A stretch of DNA of 45,567 nt from Paludibacteraceae bacterium. GTDB lineage: Bacteria > Bacteroidota > Bacteroidia > Bacteroidales > Paludibacteraceae. Positions 34,936 through 43,690 of this stretch are shown one piece after another (within the stretch, counting starts at the first letter, position 1; each line of letters starts with the position of its first letter). Below the pieces are notes generated by a model that saw nothing but the letters and a program-made list of their open reading frames with translations, did not search any database and was not told where the DNA came from. The position numbers were made by a program, and so were the translations under genes. Location of the stretch: the NCBI GenBank assembly GCA_017527495.1, contig JAFXPY010000022.1, positions 1-45,567 of the forward strand, in the 5' to 3' direction.

Positions 34936-36072
34936 ATGAAAAGTATAAAAAATTGCATATTACCAATGCTTTGTGCTGTATTGTCATTTTCTGCATGCAC
35001 AAAAAATCAAACAAATTCAACTAAAGACATGACACAACTAACATTCAATGAAGAGCAATCAGCATGCATGAGTGCTATTGCATGTTTTGAAGCAAAAGGC
35101 GATTTAATCAACCTCGAAAAAGAAATTAACAACGGTTTAGATGCCGGTCTGACAGTAAGCCAAATCAAAGAAGCTCTTTCACAGCTCTATGCCTATACAG
35201 GTTTCCCTCGCTCACTCAACGCTTTAGGTACTCTGCAAAAAGTAGTGGCACAACGAGACTCCGCAACAACACAATATGGAGCCGAACCGACTCCTCTTGC
35301 TGCCGATTATGACGAGCTCAAAGAAGGAACTCGAGTTCAAACCATGCTCACCGGTCAGCCTTTCAACTACACCTTTGCACCCGCAACAGATTTCTATCTC
35401 AAAGCACACCTTTTCGGCGACATTTTTGCTCGCGACAATATGACATACGCCGACCGTGAGCTCGTCACTGTCAGTGCATTGTCAGGTTTAGACGGTGTTG
35501 AGCCACAACTCAAAGCACATGTCAGCGGCGCCCACAACATGGGACTTACCGACCAACAACTTCTTGCTATTCCTCAAGCATTAAAGCAAAAAGTTGGTCT
35601 TACAGAAGCCAAACGCGCAAGCAAAGCTATCAGTGATTTTTTAGGCACATCAGACAACATCAGCCTGCAAGCAGAAAATGCCGTTGACCTCAAATCACGC
35701 TGGGCCAAAGGACAACCTAACGACGCTTACGCACAATACTTCACAGGCCGTAGCTATCTCAACCCTCTTGATGGCGGATTTGCAAACGTAACCTTTGAAC
35801 CCGGTTGCCGCAACCATTGGCATATTCACCACGGAGCTGTACAAGTGCTTGTGTGCATATATGGGCGTGGCTGGTACCAAGAATGGGGCAAACCGGCTGT
35901 TCCGCTGACAGAAGGCACCGTGATTGCCATACCTGAAGGAGTAAAGCACTGGCACGGAGCTGCAAAAAACAGCTGGATGCAACACATCGCCTACCACACC
36001 AATGTACAACCCAATAGCTCCAACGAATGGCTTGAAGAAGTGAGCGATGAAGTTTACAACCAACTGCCGTAG
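34936..36072 (+). CDS. Lipoprotein with two carboxymuconolactone decarboxylase-like domains and a cupin
   Basis: The 378-residue protein has a lipoprotein signal (MKSIKNCILPMLCAVLSFSAC, Cys21). Residues about 35-115 and 140-240 are two CMD/AhpD-like helical domains (the second as YADRELVTVSALSGLDGVEPQLKAHVSGAHNMGLT), but no CxxC pair of AhpD is seen. Residues about 270-360 form a cupin: NHWHIHHGAVQVLVCIYGRG supplies three His and a Gln in place of the usual Glu, and IPEGVKHWHGA supplies the fourth His. It is the last gene of the pepT-gcvT-helicase-VanX run. Enzymatic activity and substrate are not known. Confidence 0.85.
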   Translation: MKSIKNCILPMLCAVLSFSACTKNQTNSTKDMTQLTFNEEQSACMSAIACFEAKGDLINLEKEINNGLDAGLTVSQIKEALSQLYAYTGFPRSLNALGTLQKVVAQRDSATTQYGAEPTPLAADYDELKEGTRVQTMLTGQPFNYTFAPATDFYLKAHLFGDIFARDNMTYADRELVTVSALSGLDGVEPQLKAHVSGAHNMGLTDQQLLAIPQALKQKVGLTEAKRASKAISDFLGTSDNISLQAENAVDLKSRWAKGQPNDAYAQYFTGRSYLNPLDGGFANVTFEPGCRNHWHIHHGAVQVLVCIYGRGWYQEWGKPAVPLTEGTVIAIPEGVKHWHGAAKNSWMQHIAYHTNVQPNSSNEWLEEVSDEVYNQLP

Positions 36073-36135
36073 GAGGATTTGAGGATTTGAAGATTTCAAG
36101 ATTTGAGGATTTCAAGATTTCAAGATTTCAAGATT
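36073..36135. repeat. GAGGATTTGAAGATTTC-type simple repeat
   Basis: A 10-11 bp unit of the type AGGATTTGA / AGATTTCA recurs about six times right after the CMD/cupin stop. The same type lies at 44885-44960 after the flavodoxin stop. Confidence 0.85.
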
Positions 36136-36169
36136 ATATTTTACAATTGTAATTAGATGAATAAACGAT

Positions 36170-36336
36170 TTCCCGTTAGGGAATATCTTTTAATAGCATA
36201 ATGTTGTAATTTTATATTGCCATTTCCCGTTAGGGAATATCTTTTAATAGCATAATGTTGTAATTTTATATTGCCATTTCCCGTTAGGGAATATCTTTTA
36301 AATTCATTTCTCGACATAGAAATTCCCTAACGGGAA
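36170..36336. repeat. Palindrome cluster B (TTCCC type, 54-bp units)
   Basis: TTCCCGTTAGGGAA occurs at 36170-36183, 36224-36237 and 36278-36291 (exactly 54 bp apart) and once reversed at 36323-36336 (TTCCCTAACGGGAA). Each direct copy is followed by TATCTTTTAATAG. The 40-bp linker holds AATGTTGTAATTTTATATTG, which matches the flavodoxin promoter region (44212-44230) at nearly every base. The stretch from 36337 to 36441 is AT-rich, with no further structure seen. Confidence 0.9.
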
Positions 36337-36441
36337 ATCAATGGATAAATATAATCCGCTATCCTATTAAAAGAAAATCGCTACACGATAACATTTAACC
36401 AAGTGGGAAACTTTAGTTATATTAAAAAAAAATAAATGATC

Positions 36442-38622
36442 ATGAAAAGTCGTATTCTTTTGGCAGCGGCCCTACTCATTTTAGCGACTACTGCATGGTC
36501 GGCTGGCATCAACTATGATGGCACAACCCTCCAAATGAACAATGATTTCACTCGCACCGAATGTGGTACGATGGCAAAAAAAGTAATGAAAGAAGTGAGC
36601 GGTATGGCATGCTCGCGTCAGACACAGGGCTATATATGGGTACATGGCGACGAGAATACCGACAACGACAAAAAAATCATCGCCATCAGTCCTTCCGGCT
36701 CTTTGGCTATGACGGTAAATATCGCAGGCGATCAGGGACGCGACGACTGGGAAGATATTGCAACGGGTTCTTTTGAGGGTAAAAACTATGTCTTTATAGG
36801 TGCCATAGGCGACAATGATTTAGCCTTTAAAGATGCCTATTATATCTACTATTTCGAGGAACCAGAAATCACTTCAGGAACAATAACTGCCAATGTCAAG
36901 TATATCCGCTTTGGCTATCCTGACAATAAAGCACATAACACCGAAACACTGATGTACGACAACATTGAGCATGTTCTATACATCGTTGACAAAGTTGAAG
37001 GCGGTGCTTGTACTTTGTATAGCCTGCCCTTCCGTACCGACTATGGCACAGGCGTGCAAAAACTCACAGAGGTTTGCAAACTCGGAAATGGTCAGAAATT
37101 CGACCTCGTGACAGGTGGCGACATCACTCCCGACGGTCAATGGATGGCAATAAAGAACTATAACTATATTCTTCTATGGGAACGCCAAGGCGGCGAGAGT
37201 CTGAGCGAGACAGCCAAACGCCTGCCACAACAGATTGCTGCATACGAAGAAGAGGCACAAGGAGAATCACTTGCATGGGCTGACGCCACAACATTCTACA
37301 CCACAAGCGACCAAAAGAAAGATGTGCCTATCTATCAATACAAACGCGCTTCTGATCCTACCAAAGCTATTCTTACAGGCATAACAATCAACGGCAAGAA
37401 ACTTGAAGAATTCTCCGTTGAGAAATTGTCCTATGATGTTGTCCTCGCTTATGGCACAACGACACCGCCTGTCGTTGCCGCCACTGCAGCAAATGACGCC
37501 GTTGTGTATATCAGCCAAGCAACTTCACTGCCGGGCACAGCTACTGTAGAATGTATCTCACGCGACGGTTCAAAGAAAGTTGTATATACTATCAATTTCA
37601 CCGTCAGCGACACTCCAAGCAACGACGCCACACTGAAAAGCCTGAGCATCAATGGTCAGATTGTAGAAGGATTCAGCTCTGCCAAGTATGAATACACCTA
37701 CGAGATTGCCTACATCGACGCACTGCCGATTATCACAGCTGAGCCTAACGAAGAACACGCAAGCGTACAAATCAACAATGTTACAGAAGTAACAAAGACC
37801 GGAACTAATGCTACTATTGTTGTTACAGCACAAGACGGCTCAACAACACTTACTTACACCATCACTTTCAATCGCGCTGATGCAATCAAAAAACTCAACG
37901 AGTTGATCATGTCGAACAAATATAATGCTTATATTCCTGACAATGATGCTTCGCGCATACAAGCATATTACCTCGCAGGCACACAAGAGCCGACAATTGA
38001 AAGCTACAAAGTGAGCGAAGGAGCCGCACTGACACAAGAAGGCAATGTCGTTACACTGACTGGTGCTGACGGTACAACAATCAGCTACACTCTTTCTGTT
38101 GAATCGGTTGAACCTGTTGAATTCACAACCGACGAATTTATTTTCGATGGCTCAGAATCATGGGTTAAAGCCGCCTATGGTTTTGATTCTACAAAGAAAT
38201 GGAAATTCTCAAAGACAGACACTGACTATAGTCGTGAGATAGCAGGAAGGACACATGTTGAATTCTTCTTGCCTGCATGCGACACAGTGATTTTGAAATC
38301 GATGGATTCAAAAGAACGCGCCGTTAGAATCTTTGTCAATGGTGTTGAAGTGGGCGAAAAATTCACCCTACTCATTGCCGGAAGTGAGATTATTGTCAAT
38401 CAGGCAGAACCATTCATGCTGTCAGTCGTTTCAGCTCAAAGCAGCGGTGACGGAGGTGTCAAAGCACTGCAAATGAAAGGACAGACACACAAAATACAAA
38501 CTGCTATTCGTCCTACAAATGAAACTAAAGACAACAATGTCCGCAAAGTCATACGAGACGGAAGACTATACATAATTAAAGACAATAAGACCTACACTCC
38601 GCAAGGCAGCTTAGTAAGGTGA
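36442..38622 (+). CDS. Secreted beta-propeller protein with cadherin-like beta-sandwich domains
   Basis: The protein starts at MKSRILLAAALLILATTAWS, a signal peptide; the two codons before it (36436) are an alternative start. Residues about 25-310 look like a beta-propeller (repeated GYIWVHGDENTD, NIAGDQGRDDWEDIATGSF, EHVLYIVDKVEGG blocks). Residues about 315-550 hold three Ig-like repeats of the cadherin-like beta-sandwich type (NDATLKSLSINGQIVEGFSS, then YTYEIAY). The tail VRKVIRDGRLYIIKDNKTYTPQG resembles the short C-terminal tail seen on many Bacteroidales secreted proteins. It is 726 residues long, extracellular or cell-surface, with unknown role. No catalytic motif was recognised. Confidence 0.75.
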   Translation: MKSRILLAAALLILATTAWSAGINYDGTTLQMNNDFTRTECGTMAKKVMKEVSGMACSRQTQGYIWVHGDENTDNDKKIIAISPSGSLAMTVNIAGDQGRDDWEDIATGSFEGKNYVFIGAIGDNDLAFKDAYYIYYFEEPEITSGTITANVKYIRFGYPDNKAHNTETLMYDNIEHVLYIVDKVEGGACTLYSLPFRTDYGTGVQKLTEVCKLGNGQKFDLVTGGDITPDGQWMAIKNYNYILLWERQGGESLSETAKRLPQQIAAYEEEAQGESLAWADATTFYTTSDQKKDVPIYQYKRASDPTKAILTGITINGKKLEEFSVEKLSYDVVLAYGTTTPPVVAATAANDAVVYISQATSLPGTATVECISRDGSKKVVYTINFTVSDTPSNDATLKSLSINGQIVEGFSSAKYEYTYEIAYIDALPIITAEPNEEHASVQINNVTEVTKTGTNATIVVTAQDGSTTLTYTITFNRADAIKKLNELIMSNKYNAYIPDNDASRIQAYYLAGTQEPTIESYKVSEGAALTQEGNVVTLTGADGTTISYTLSVESVEPVEFTTDEFIFDGSESWVKAAYGFDSTKKWKFSKTDTDYSREIAGRTHVEFFLPACDTVILKSMDSKERAVRIFVNGVEVGEKFTLLIAGSEIIVNQAEPFMLSVVSAQSSGDGGVKALQMKGQTHKIQTAIRPTNETKDNNVRKVIRDGRLYIIKDNKTYTPQGSLVR

Positions 38623-38642
38623 AAAGTGAAAGAAGAAAAAAG

Positions 38643-38667
38643 GCAACTCGGTTGAGTTGCTTTTTTT
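38643..38667. terminator. Bidirectional terminator between convergent genes
   Basis: GCAACTC (38643-38649) and GAGTTGC (38654-38660) are followed by seven T on the plus strand and preceded by an A-rich run, so both the propeller gene and the UGSC gene can end here. Confidence 0.85.
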
Positions 38668-38687
38668 CTTTAATACTACGATTTGCT

Positions 38688-40793
38688 TTACATCTTTACA
38701 AATTTATAGGCACCGCTTTTGCCTGCGACATAGACCATATAAACACCTGATTGAAGTGAAGCTGTATTATAATTGTCTTTTGTCTTTGCTATCAACTTTC
38801 CGGAAACACTATAAATAGCAATTTTCTGATGTCCATCATTGATTATTGTTGTCCCGTTGTAACTTATCGGCATGCTCTCTGTACGAACAGAAGGTACTTC
38901 AGACTGCGTTCCTCCGCCATTGTTGACATAGAATGATTCAAGTGGTGGATAACCTAAATCGGCCATGAGTTGGTTCCAATTCTCAGGCAGTTCGACGGCT
39001 GCTGTTGAATAACCGCCACCCGGCATAACCTGCACTTTATTACGCGCCGTGTCGCCGGTGATGATAAAAACTGTCTCTCCTTTTTGCATTGTTGCTATTG
39101 TTGATTGCGTAGCTTCGGTACGGTCGTACCATGGCCCTACTTTCGTATTCTGCCCGCCCTCGTTTTGTTCTATATATCGTACATACTGGTCGAGAGTATA
39201 GCGGTCGTCTTTCATGCCACCTGTGTTGGCATAGAGATTGGCGAAAGCGCGCCCGCGCGTCGGACGACGCGAACGAACAATCAGACTGTCTTCAAGCTCG
39301 TCTAATGTTTCGTATTCCTTTGCAAGATTTCTTGCAAGAGGCTCTGTCATGAGTATGGTACGACTTGTGAATTGCTGACTACTTCCGAGGGCCAACTGTC
39401 CGCGCTCGCTGCAATCCCATGCAATAAGTTCCATCATCTTTTGCGGGTTCTGAGTTGAAATGGCCATGTTATTCCCCCACACGAGAGCCGAGGTAACGGT
39501 AACAGCACTTTGATTGATGTCAAGTCCTTGCTGAACATGACGCGGTTGCCAGCCTAAACGCTGGCATGCGGCATCATCTTCAAGTAAGCACCATGCCATA
39601 GGATAGCCGAAGGTTCCCATACGATTGGCCTTGACATAATAGCCCATCATGTTGATCATGGCAAGATTCAGGAAACGACCTATGCACATATTGGCTTCTT
39701 CATTGATTTGTCCTTGTCCCATGTCAACACCCAACTGACGGGCAACAGGTCCGTTGAGTACGCAATAAGGCACCCAACCATGTGTGGAAAGCAATGTACG
39801 GCGAAAATCAGGACCCGTCATTGCTTTTGTCAGGGCAATCAAGAGAGGCATGTGCTCAGGTTTGCAGCCTGCCATGATAGCATTGACTGCCACATGCCAT
39901 GCCGTTACATTGCGATAGGCACCGGGCATAACAGCTATTGTCTCGTGCCATTTATAGTCGGTGTATTGCAGATACTGGTTAGCCTCCTCGTATGTTGGCG
40001 GAACGAAGGGCAGACCATCAGTCCATTGCATACCTTTGAAATAGTCGTCTATCTCACGTATTGTTCCGTAGAACACATCATCACGCAAATCGCCATGGTC
40101 AGCATTCTTGGCTGCATCAATCTCGGCTTGCGTTATCGGACGAGTCAATCCGTCAACAATCTGAGGCCACAACACATTACGCGTGTTTTCAATCAGTTGT
40201 TCGGTGGTATGAGTGGCAAAAGCTCCCGGATACTGAGCTACGCGCAGTACGGCAATATCATTGTTGTAAGCAGTATATTTGGCTTGTTCGGTAAATCCCG
40301 GACCTGCAATAACGACGGCAGGAATACCTAACGACTCGGCAGCTATGGCCGAACCTGTTTCTTTTGGAGTGCATATCCCGCAACCTCCATTACCGGCTAT
40401 CACGGCATCTACCTTCATGCCAATCAGCTTCTGCTTAAATTCCTCTGCCTGCGGCCGCGTGATACCCAATCCCGGATACGGACCTGCATAACCTATCTCA
40501 TCTTGCAAAATGACTTTGGCAGTGGGGTATTTTTCGAGTATAAGACGCTTTATTTCAGGGTGAGTAACAGAAGCCATAAAGCTCACCCCCACGACGGCTA
40601 TCGTCTTGCCTTCAAGAGTTGAAAGGCGCGGACCTTGGTCGATGAGCGTTACAACACTACGCCCAACAGGAGACACAACGGCAAAATTAACACTGCCATC
40701 ACTCGGTGTATGGCATGTCGAATCGCAAATAATGCGACCATAACTCATGACGCTAACCAAGAGCATCAAGAAAGGAATATAAAATCTTTTCAT
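38688..40793 (-). CDS. T9SS-exported UGSC-family protein, Cys form
   Basis: The 701-residue protein starts at MKRFYIPFLMLLVSVMSYG; an 81-codon in-frame extension to 41036 has no signal and overlaps the upstream gene. Residues about 30-200 match the UGSC family of (seleno)proteins, with CGICT at Cys138/Cys141 in place of Sec-Gly-Ser-Cys. A second, larger domain (about 245-540) begins DDVFYGTIREIDDYFKGMQWTDGLPFVPPTYEE and has a conserved CLLEDDAAC stretch. The last about 70 residues (QKIAIYSVSGKLIAKTKDN... GAYKFVKM) are a T9SS type A sorting domain. It is last of the Spy-like/sigma/anti-sigma run. A thiol redox role is inferred from the CxxC only. Confidence 0.85.
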   Translation of the reverse strand: MKRFYIPFLMLLVSVMSYGRIICDSTCHTPSDGSVNFAVVSPVGRSVVTLIDQGPRLSTLEGKTIAVVGVSFMASVTHPEIKRLILEKYPTAKVILQDEIGYAGPYPGLGITRPQAEEFKQKLIGMKVDAVIAGNGGCGICTPKETGSAIAAESLGIPAVVIAGPGFTEQAKYTAYNNDIAVLRVAQYPGAFATHTTEQLIENTRNVLWPQIVDGLTRPITQAEIDAAKNADHGDLRDDVFYGTIREIDDYFKGMQWTDGLPFVPPTYEEANQYLQYTDYKWHETIAVMPGAYRNVTAWHVAVNAIMAGCKPEHMPLLIALTKAMTGPDFRRTLLSTHGWVPYCVLNGPVARQLGVDMGQGQINEEANMCIGRFLNLAMINMMGYYVKANRMGTFGYPMAWCLLEDDAACQRLGWQPRHVQQGLDINQSAVTVTSALVWGNNMAISTQNPQKMMELIAWDCSERGQLALGSSQQFTSRTILMTEPLARNLAKEYETLDELEDSLIVRSRRPTRGRAFANLYANTGGMKDDRYTLDQYVRYIEQNEGGQNTKVGPWYDRTEATQSTIATMQKGETVFIITGDTARNKVQVMPGGGYSTAAVELPENWNQLMADLGYPPLESFYVNNGGGTQSEVPSVRTESMPISYNGTTIINDGHQKIAIYSVSGKLIAKTKDNYNTASLQSGVYMVYVAGKSGAYKFVKM

Positions 40794-40818
40794 TGTCGTA
40801 TATTTGTGTTTTGAGATT

Positions 40819-41142
40819 TTACCAATCCATATTATCGAGAAAGAGGTCCGACTCAGCAAAATCGTTCCACTCACCTGCATTATCGGCATTTTGACTATAC
40901 ACAGGCACAACACGGCTGTCTGATTTGTAGCTGATATAAGCTGTAAGCCCATATACAGCACAAGCAAGAAGTAAGGTGGCTGCAACACCATACCACCAAC
41001 GACTTGAATAGTTGTATTTCGGTTTTGCCACAACAAGGTCTTTCAGCTGTTGAGCTGATTGTTCAAAATAGCCGTCAGGAGTACGATAAGGCATTTGTTT
41101 GCCTACCTGACAAAAATCGAATTGTTGTTTATCTGATTTCAT
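40819..41142 (-). CDS. Small single-pass membrane protein, anti-sigma-like
   Basis: The 107-residue protein has an N-terminal cytoplasmic part (KSDKQQFDFCQVGKQMPYRTPDGYFEQSAQQLKDLV, with the PYRTPDGYFE motif common in Bacteroidetes proteins next to ECF sigma genes), one membrane helix (about residues 49-66) and a short acidic periplasmic tail ending in ESDLFLDNMDW. Its start overlaps the sigma factor stop by 4 bp. Position and topology suggest it restrains the sigma factor; no recognised anti-sigma domain is present. It is 25 bp upstream of the UGSC gene. Confidence 0.7.
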   Translation of the reverse strand: MKSDKQQFDFCQVGKQMPYRTPDGYFEQSAQQLKDLVVAKPKYNYSSRWWYGVAATLLLACAVYGLTAYISYKSDSRVVPVYSQNADNAGEWNDFAESDLFLDNMDW

Positions 41143-41651
41143 TGGTGATTGAGAATATAATTACTTATTTTTTCTTTTGCAATATGATAATTTGTTTTGG
41201 CTGCACCCTGTGTAGTGTTTAATATCTCAGCAATATCATCGTACGGCAATTCGTCGTAATATCTGAGATTGAACACAGCCTGTTGCATAGTAGGCAATGA
41301 GATAATAGCCTGTTGGAAAAGTAGGAGCAACGCATCGCCTGTATCGACATATTCCTCAGCCATAAGCGAGTCGGCAAGCGATGAGACCTCATCCGTGTCG
41401 AGCGAGACAAACTCATGCTTTTTGCGCAACCACTGCAAGGCTTCATTTGTTGCAATGCGATAGACCCATACACGCTCTAAATCGGCATTTCGCAGCTCCG
41501 ACAGATGCAGAAAAATCTGAACAAAAGTGTCTTGCAACACATCTTGTGCATCATCATGGCTTACCACAAGGCGCCTGATGTGCCAATAGAGCGGCTGTTG
41601 ATACCGCTCTATCAACTCATCTGCCTTTGTTTTGCGCCGAAAGATCTGCAT
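41139..41651 (-). CDS. ECF RNA polymerase sigma factor
   Basis: The 170-residue sigma-70 family protein has region 2 at about residues 10-75 (ELIERYQQPLYWHIRRLVVSH, DAQDVLQDTFVQIFLHL, VYRIATNEALQWLRKK) and region 4 at about 112-162 (AIISLPTMQQAVFNLRYYDE, PYDDIAEILNTTQGAAKTNYHIAKEKI). It is an extracytoplasmic-function type and should direct RNA polymerase to a small regulon. It is second in a run headed by a Spy-like periplasmic protein (12-bp gap) and is followed by the anti-sigma-like gene (4-bp overlap). Its targets may include this operon and the UGSC gene. Confidence 0.92.
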   Translation of the reverse strand: MQIFRRKTKADELIERYQQPLYWHIRRLVVSHDDAQDVLQDTFVQIFLHLSELRNADLERVWVYRIATNEALQWLRKKHEFVSLDTDEVSSLADSLMAEEYVDTGDALLLLFQQAIISLPTMQQAVFNLRYYDELPYDDIAEILNTTQGAAKTNYHIAKEKISNYILNHQ

Positions 41652-41663
41652 ACGTGATTTTTC

Positions 41664-42107
41664 TTAATGGTTATTTGACTGTCTCTCGCGCAACTTAGCC
41701 CTACGGGCTTTCTCGTCTTCAAATATCATGTTTATCTGCGAAGGAGTCAGAACGGAACGAAACTCTTTGTAGTATTTCTCCCTCACATATAATATTGCAC
41801 GACTCTGCGCAAAATTATTCAGAATACGCTCCTCAATGTCTGCATCCGACATAGCTCCTTCTTTAGGACTTTCATGTCTATACAGAACACTCACGGCATG
41901 AAGTTTCTTGTTGTACTCAATGTAAATCTCAATGAATTGCTCGGCTTCATCTTCATTGAGTGCAAATTTCTGCACATAATGATTTGCCATCTGCAGAGCT
42001 CGTTCATTGTTTCCTTGTTGTTCGCTGCGTTGTGCCGGCTGCGATTGAGCACTAATAATTCCGAAACCTATCAGAACATAAAATAGGAAAATTACACTAC
42101 GCTTCAT
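41664..42107 (-). CDS. Periplasmic Spy/CpxP-like protein
   Basis: The 147-residue protein has a signal peptide (MKRSVIFLFYVLIGFGIISA) and a long helical, highly charged mature part. VLTPSQINMIFEDEKARRAK resembles the LTxxQ motif of Spy/CpxP-type periplasmic chaperones or metal sensors. Such proteins in Bacteroidetes often sit next to ECF sigma factors and anti-sigma proteins, as here, probably sensing envelope stress. It is first of the four-gene run. The family assignment is by pattern and context only. Confidence 0.65.
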   Translation of the reverse strand: MKRSVIFLFYVLIGFGIISAQSQPAQRSEQQGNNERALQMANHYVQKFALNEDEAEQFIEIYIEYNKKLHAVSVLYRHESPKEGAMSDADIEERILNNFAQSRAILYVREKYYKEFRSVLTPSQINMIFEDEKARRAKLRERQSNNH

Positions 42108-42272
42108 TTGTTTTAAATCATTTTAAATTATGTTTAAACACTTTACACTATTATAGGCAAAAAAGATATTTAAAATCTCTACATTATTATAGATGCACAA
42201 AAAGCTGAAAAGTTAAATCGATATCTATATATTTTTTTATTAACCACATTTTTCCACATTGCGTTTAGTGAT

Positions 42273-42516
42273 AACCGCGTTAGCGGTTGCATATTAATAG
42301 AAAATTTATATACACATCCCTTCTCTCTCCAAACCGCGTTAGCGGTTGCATATTAATAGAAAATCTATATACATTCCTTCTCTCCCAACCGCGTTAGCGG
42401 TTGCATATTAAAAAACTATACAAAAATTCTGAATATTTGACAATGTGCAACCACTACGTGGTTGTTGTGTTTGTAATCTTGATTATATCTATTAATATGC
42501 AACGACTAACGCCGTT
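42273..42516. repeat. Palindrome cluster C (REP-like elements)
   Basis: AACCGCGTTAGCGGTT occurs at 42273-42288, 42332-42347 and 42387-42402 (59 and 55 bp apart), each followed by GCATATTAA. Reverse copies follow: CAACCACTACGTGGTTG (42448-42464) and AACGACTAACGCCGTT (42501-42516), the latter preceded by CTATTAATATGC and containing one G-T-type pair. Distances between the last three elements (61 and 53 bp) match cluster A (61 and 56 bp). The flanks, 42108-42272 and 42517-42640, are AT-rich with no coding signal seen. Confidence 0.9.
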
Positions 42517-42648
42517 GAACACAGAGATATTCAAATTCTATTAACATGCGAGGCTTAAATAATTGTCTTTCATTTTGATTAATTTTTGACGAACTATATT
42601 AAAATTTGATGATTTTTTATAAAATATAGTAGTGTTTTTTGTCTCGTC

Positions 42649-42694
42649 GGGGGTGTTCCGACACCCCCTTGCCGACAGCGCTCCCCGCGGGGAG
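42649..42694. terminator. Paired hairpins at the 3' side of the IS110 element
   Basis: GGGGGTGT-TCCG-ACACCCCC (42649-42668) and CTCCCC-GC-GGGGAG (42681-42694) lie just past the transposase stop. They may insulate the element from outside transcription or form part of its end. Confidence 0.65.
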
Positions 42695-42696
42695 TA

Positions 42697-43690
42697 TTAT
42701 AATGGCGATGCATATATAGCCTTAGTGGCGGGCTTGAGTAGCGGCGGTTGAGAAACAAAGCCGTCCACATAAGGTAATCCGGATTTAATGACCGCGAATG
42801 CCTGACGGATCAGTTTGTTTGCAACAGCTATCAGAGCCACTTTGCCCGATTTACCATTCGCCCGCAAACGCTCATACAACTCACGGCAGGCCTTATTAAA
42901 GCGCATCGTTGGCATAGCAGAAATAAACAATTGACTGCGGAGATACGAATCGCCATTGCGATTGATGTGACCTTTGACATTGACTGATGATCCCGATTGA
43001 ATAATGGTAGGACACAAACCCAAGTAGCGGGAGAACTGCTTACGTGAAGCCACCGGTAGCTGTTATAAGCGCAGAGGCTATCTTGTTGTTAATGCCTTTG
43101 ATAGAGGTAAGTAACTCTAATTGTTTCTTGTACTCTTTCTTTGTGATGTTGGTCATATCCTCTTCTAAAGCCCGGATTTGCTTTTCTATAGAGATAATAA
43201 CCTTCTTCACGGCATTCTTACTTAGTTGGTCTTGCACCGGTAGTACATCAAGCGACTGTTGCATGTTGGTCAGCATTGTATGCTGCTTCTTGAGTTGACG
43301 GAAAACTGTACGCTTTTGCTTGAGTATGAGAATGGTTTTCGTAGGCATCTTGTAAACAGGAGGCTGTTTCTCCTGCCCGTAACGGGACAAGAGTTTGGCA
43401 TCCTCCGCATCTGTCTTTGTAACAGACAACTCCGTTTTTGCAAAGTTGTGTGTCTTGAGAGGATTGATGAGGCTTACTCTATATCCTTCTTTATCAAGCA
43501 TATAAAGTAACGTAACGCCATAGTTTCCTGTCGCTTCCATAATGCAATGATGCTCGTCTTTGTTGAGCGTGTGCATAAAAGAATGAATACCTGCAGGAGT
43601 GTTTTTGAACTCACGGATTGTGTACCCTTTCTCTTTCGGATAAGCCACCACAAAGGTGGATTTGCTGATGTCAATACCTAAATAAGTCAT
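42697..43690 (-). pseudogene. IS110 transposase, frameshifted
   Basis: The N-terminal frame (43040-43690, 216 residues) has the DEDD RuvC-like domain: YLGIDISKSTF, CIMEATGNYG and VTKTDAEDAKLLSRYG. It stops just after ALITATGGFT. The C-terminal frame (42697-43053) continues with RKQFSRYLGLCPTIIQSGSS (Ser of the C-terminal transposase domain) and ANKLIRQAFAVIKSG. The two overlap by 14 bp in different frames, so one protein was broken. In related transposases a few residues normally separate GGF and the KQ helix, so a short deletion between TTCACG and TCACG repeats is likely. No intact copy is present; the element is probably inactive on its own. Confidence 0.87.

Noticed and set aside
39100-41000. 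Selenocysteine insertion in the UGSC gene
   Set aside because: The motif is encoded by Cys codons (CGIC) with no in-frame TGA, so no SECIS is needed.
40794-41036. N-terminal extension of the UGSC protein
   Set aside because: It overlaps the anti-sigma-like gene in another frame, has no signal peptide, and the natural signal starts at 40793.
42697-43690. Programmed frameshift of the IS110 transposase
   Set aside because: IS110 transposases are normally one frame, no slippery heptamer is seen, and residues appear to be missing at the junction.
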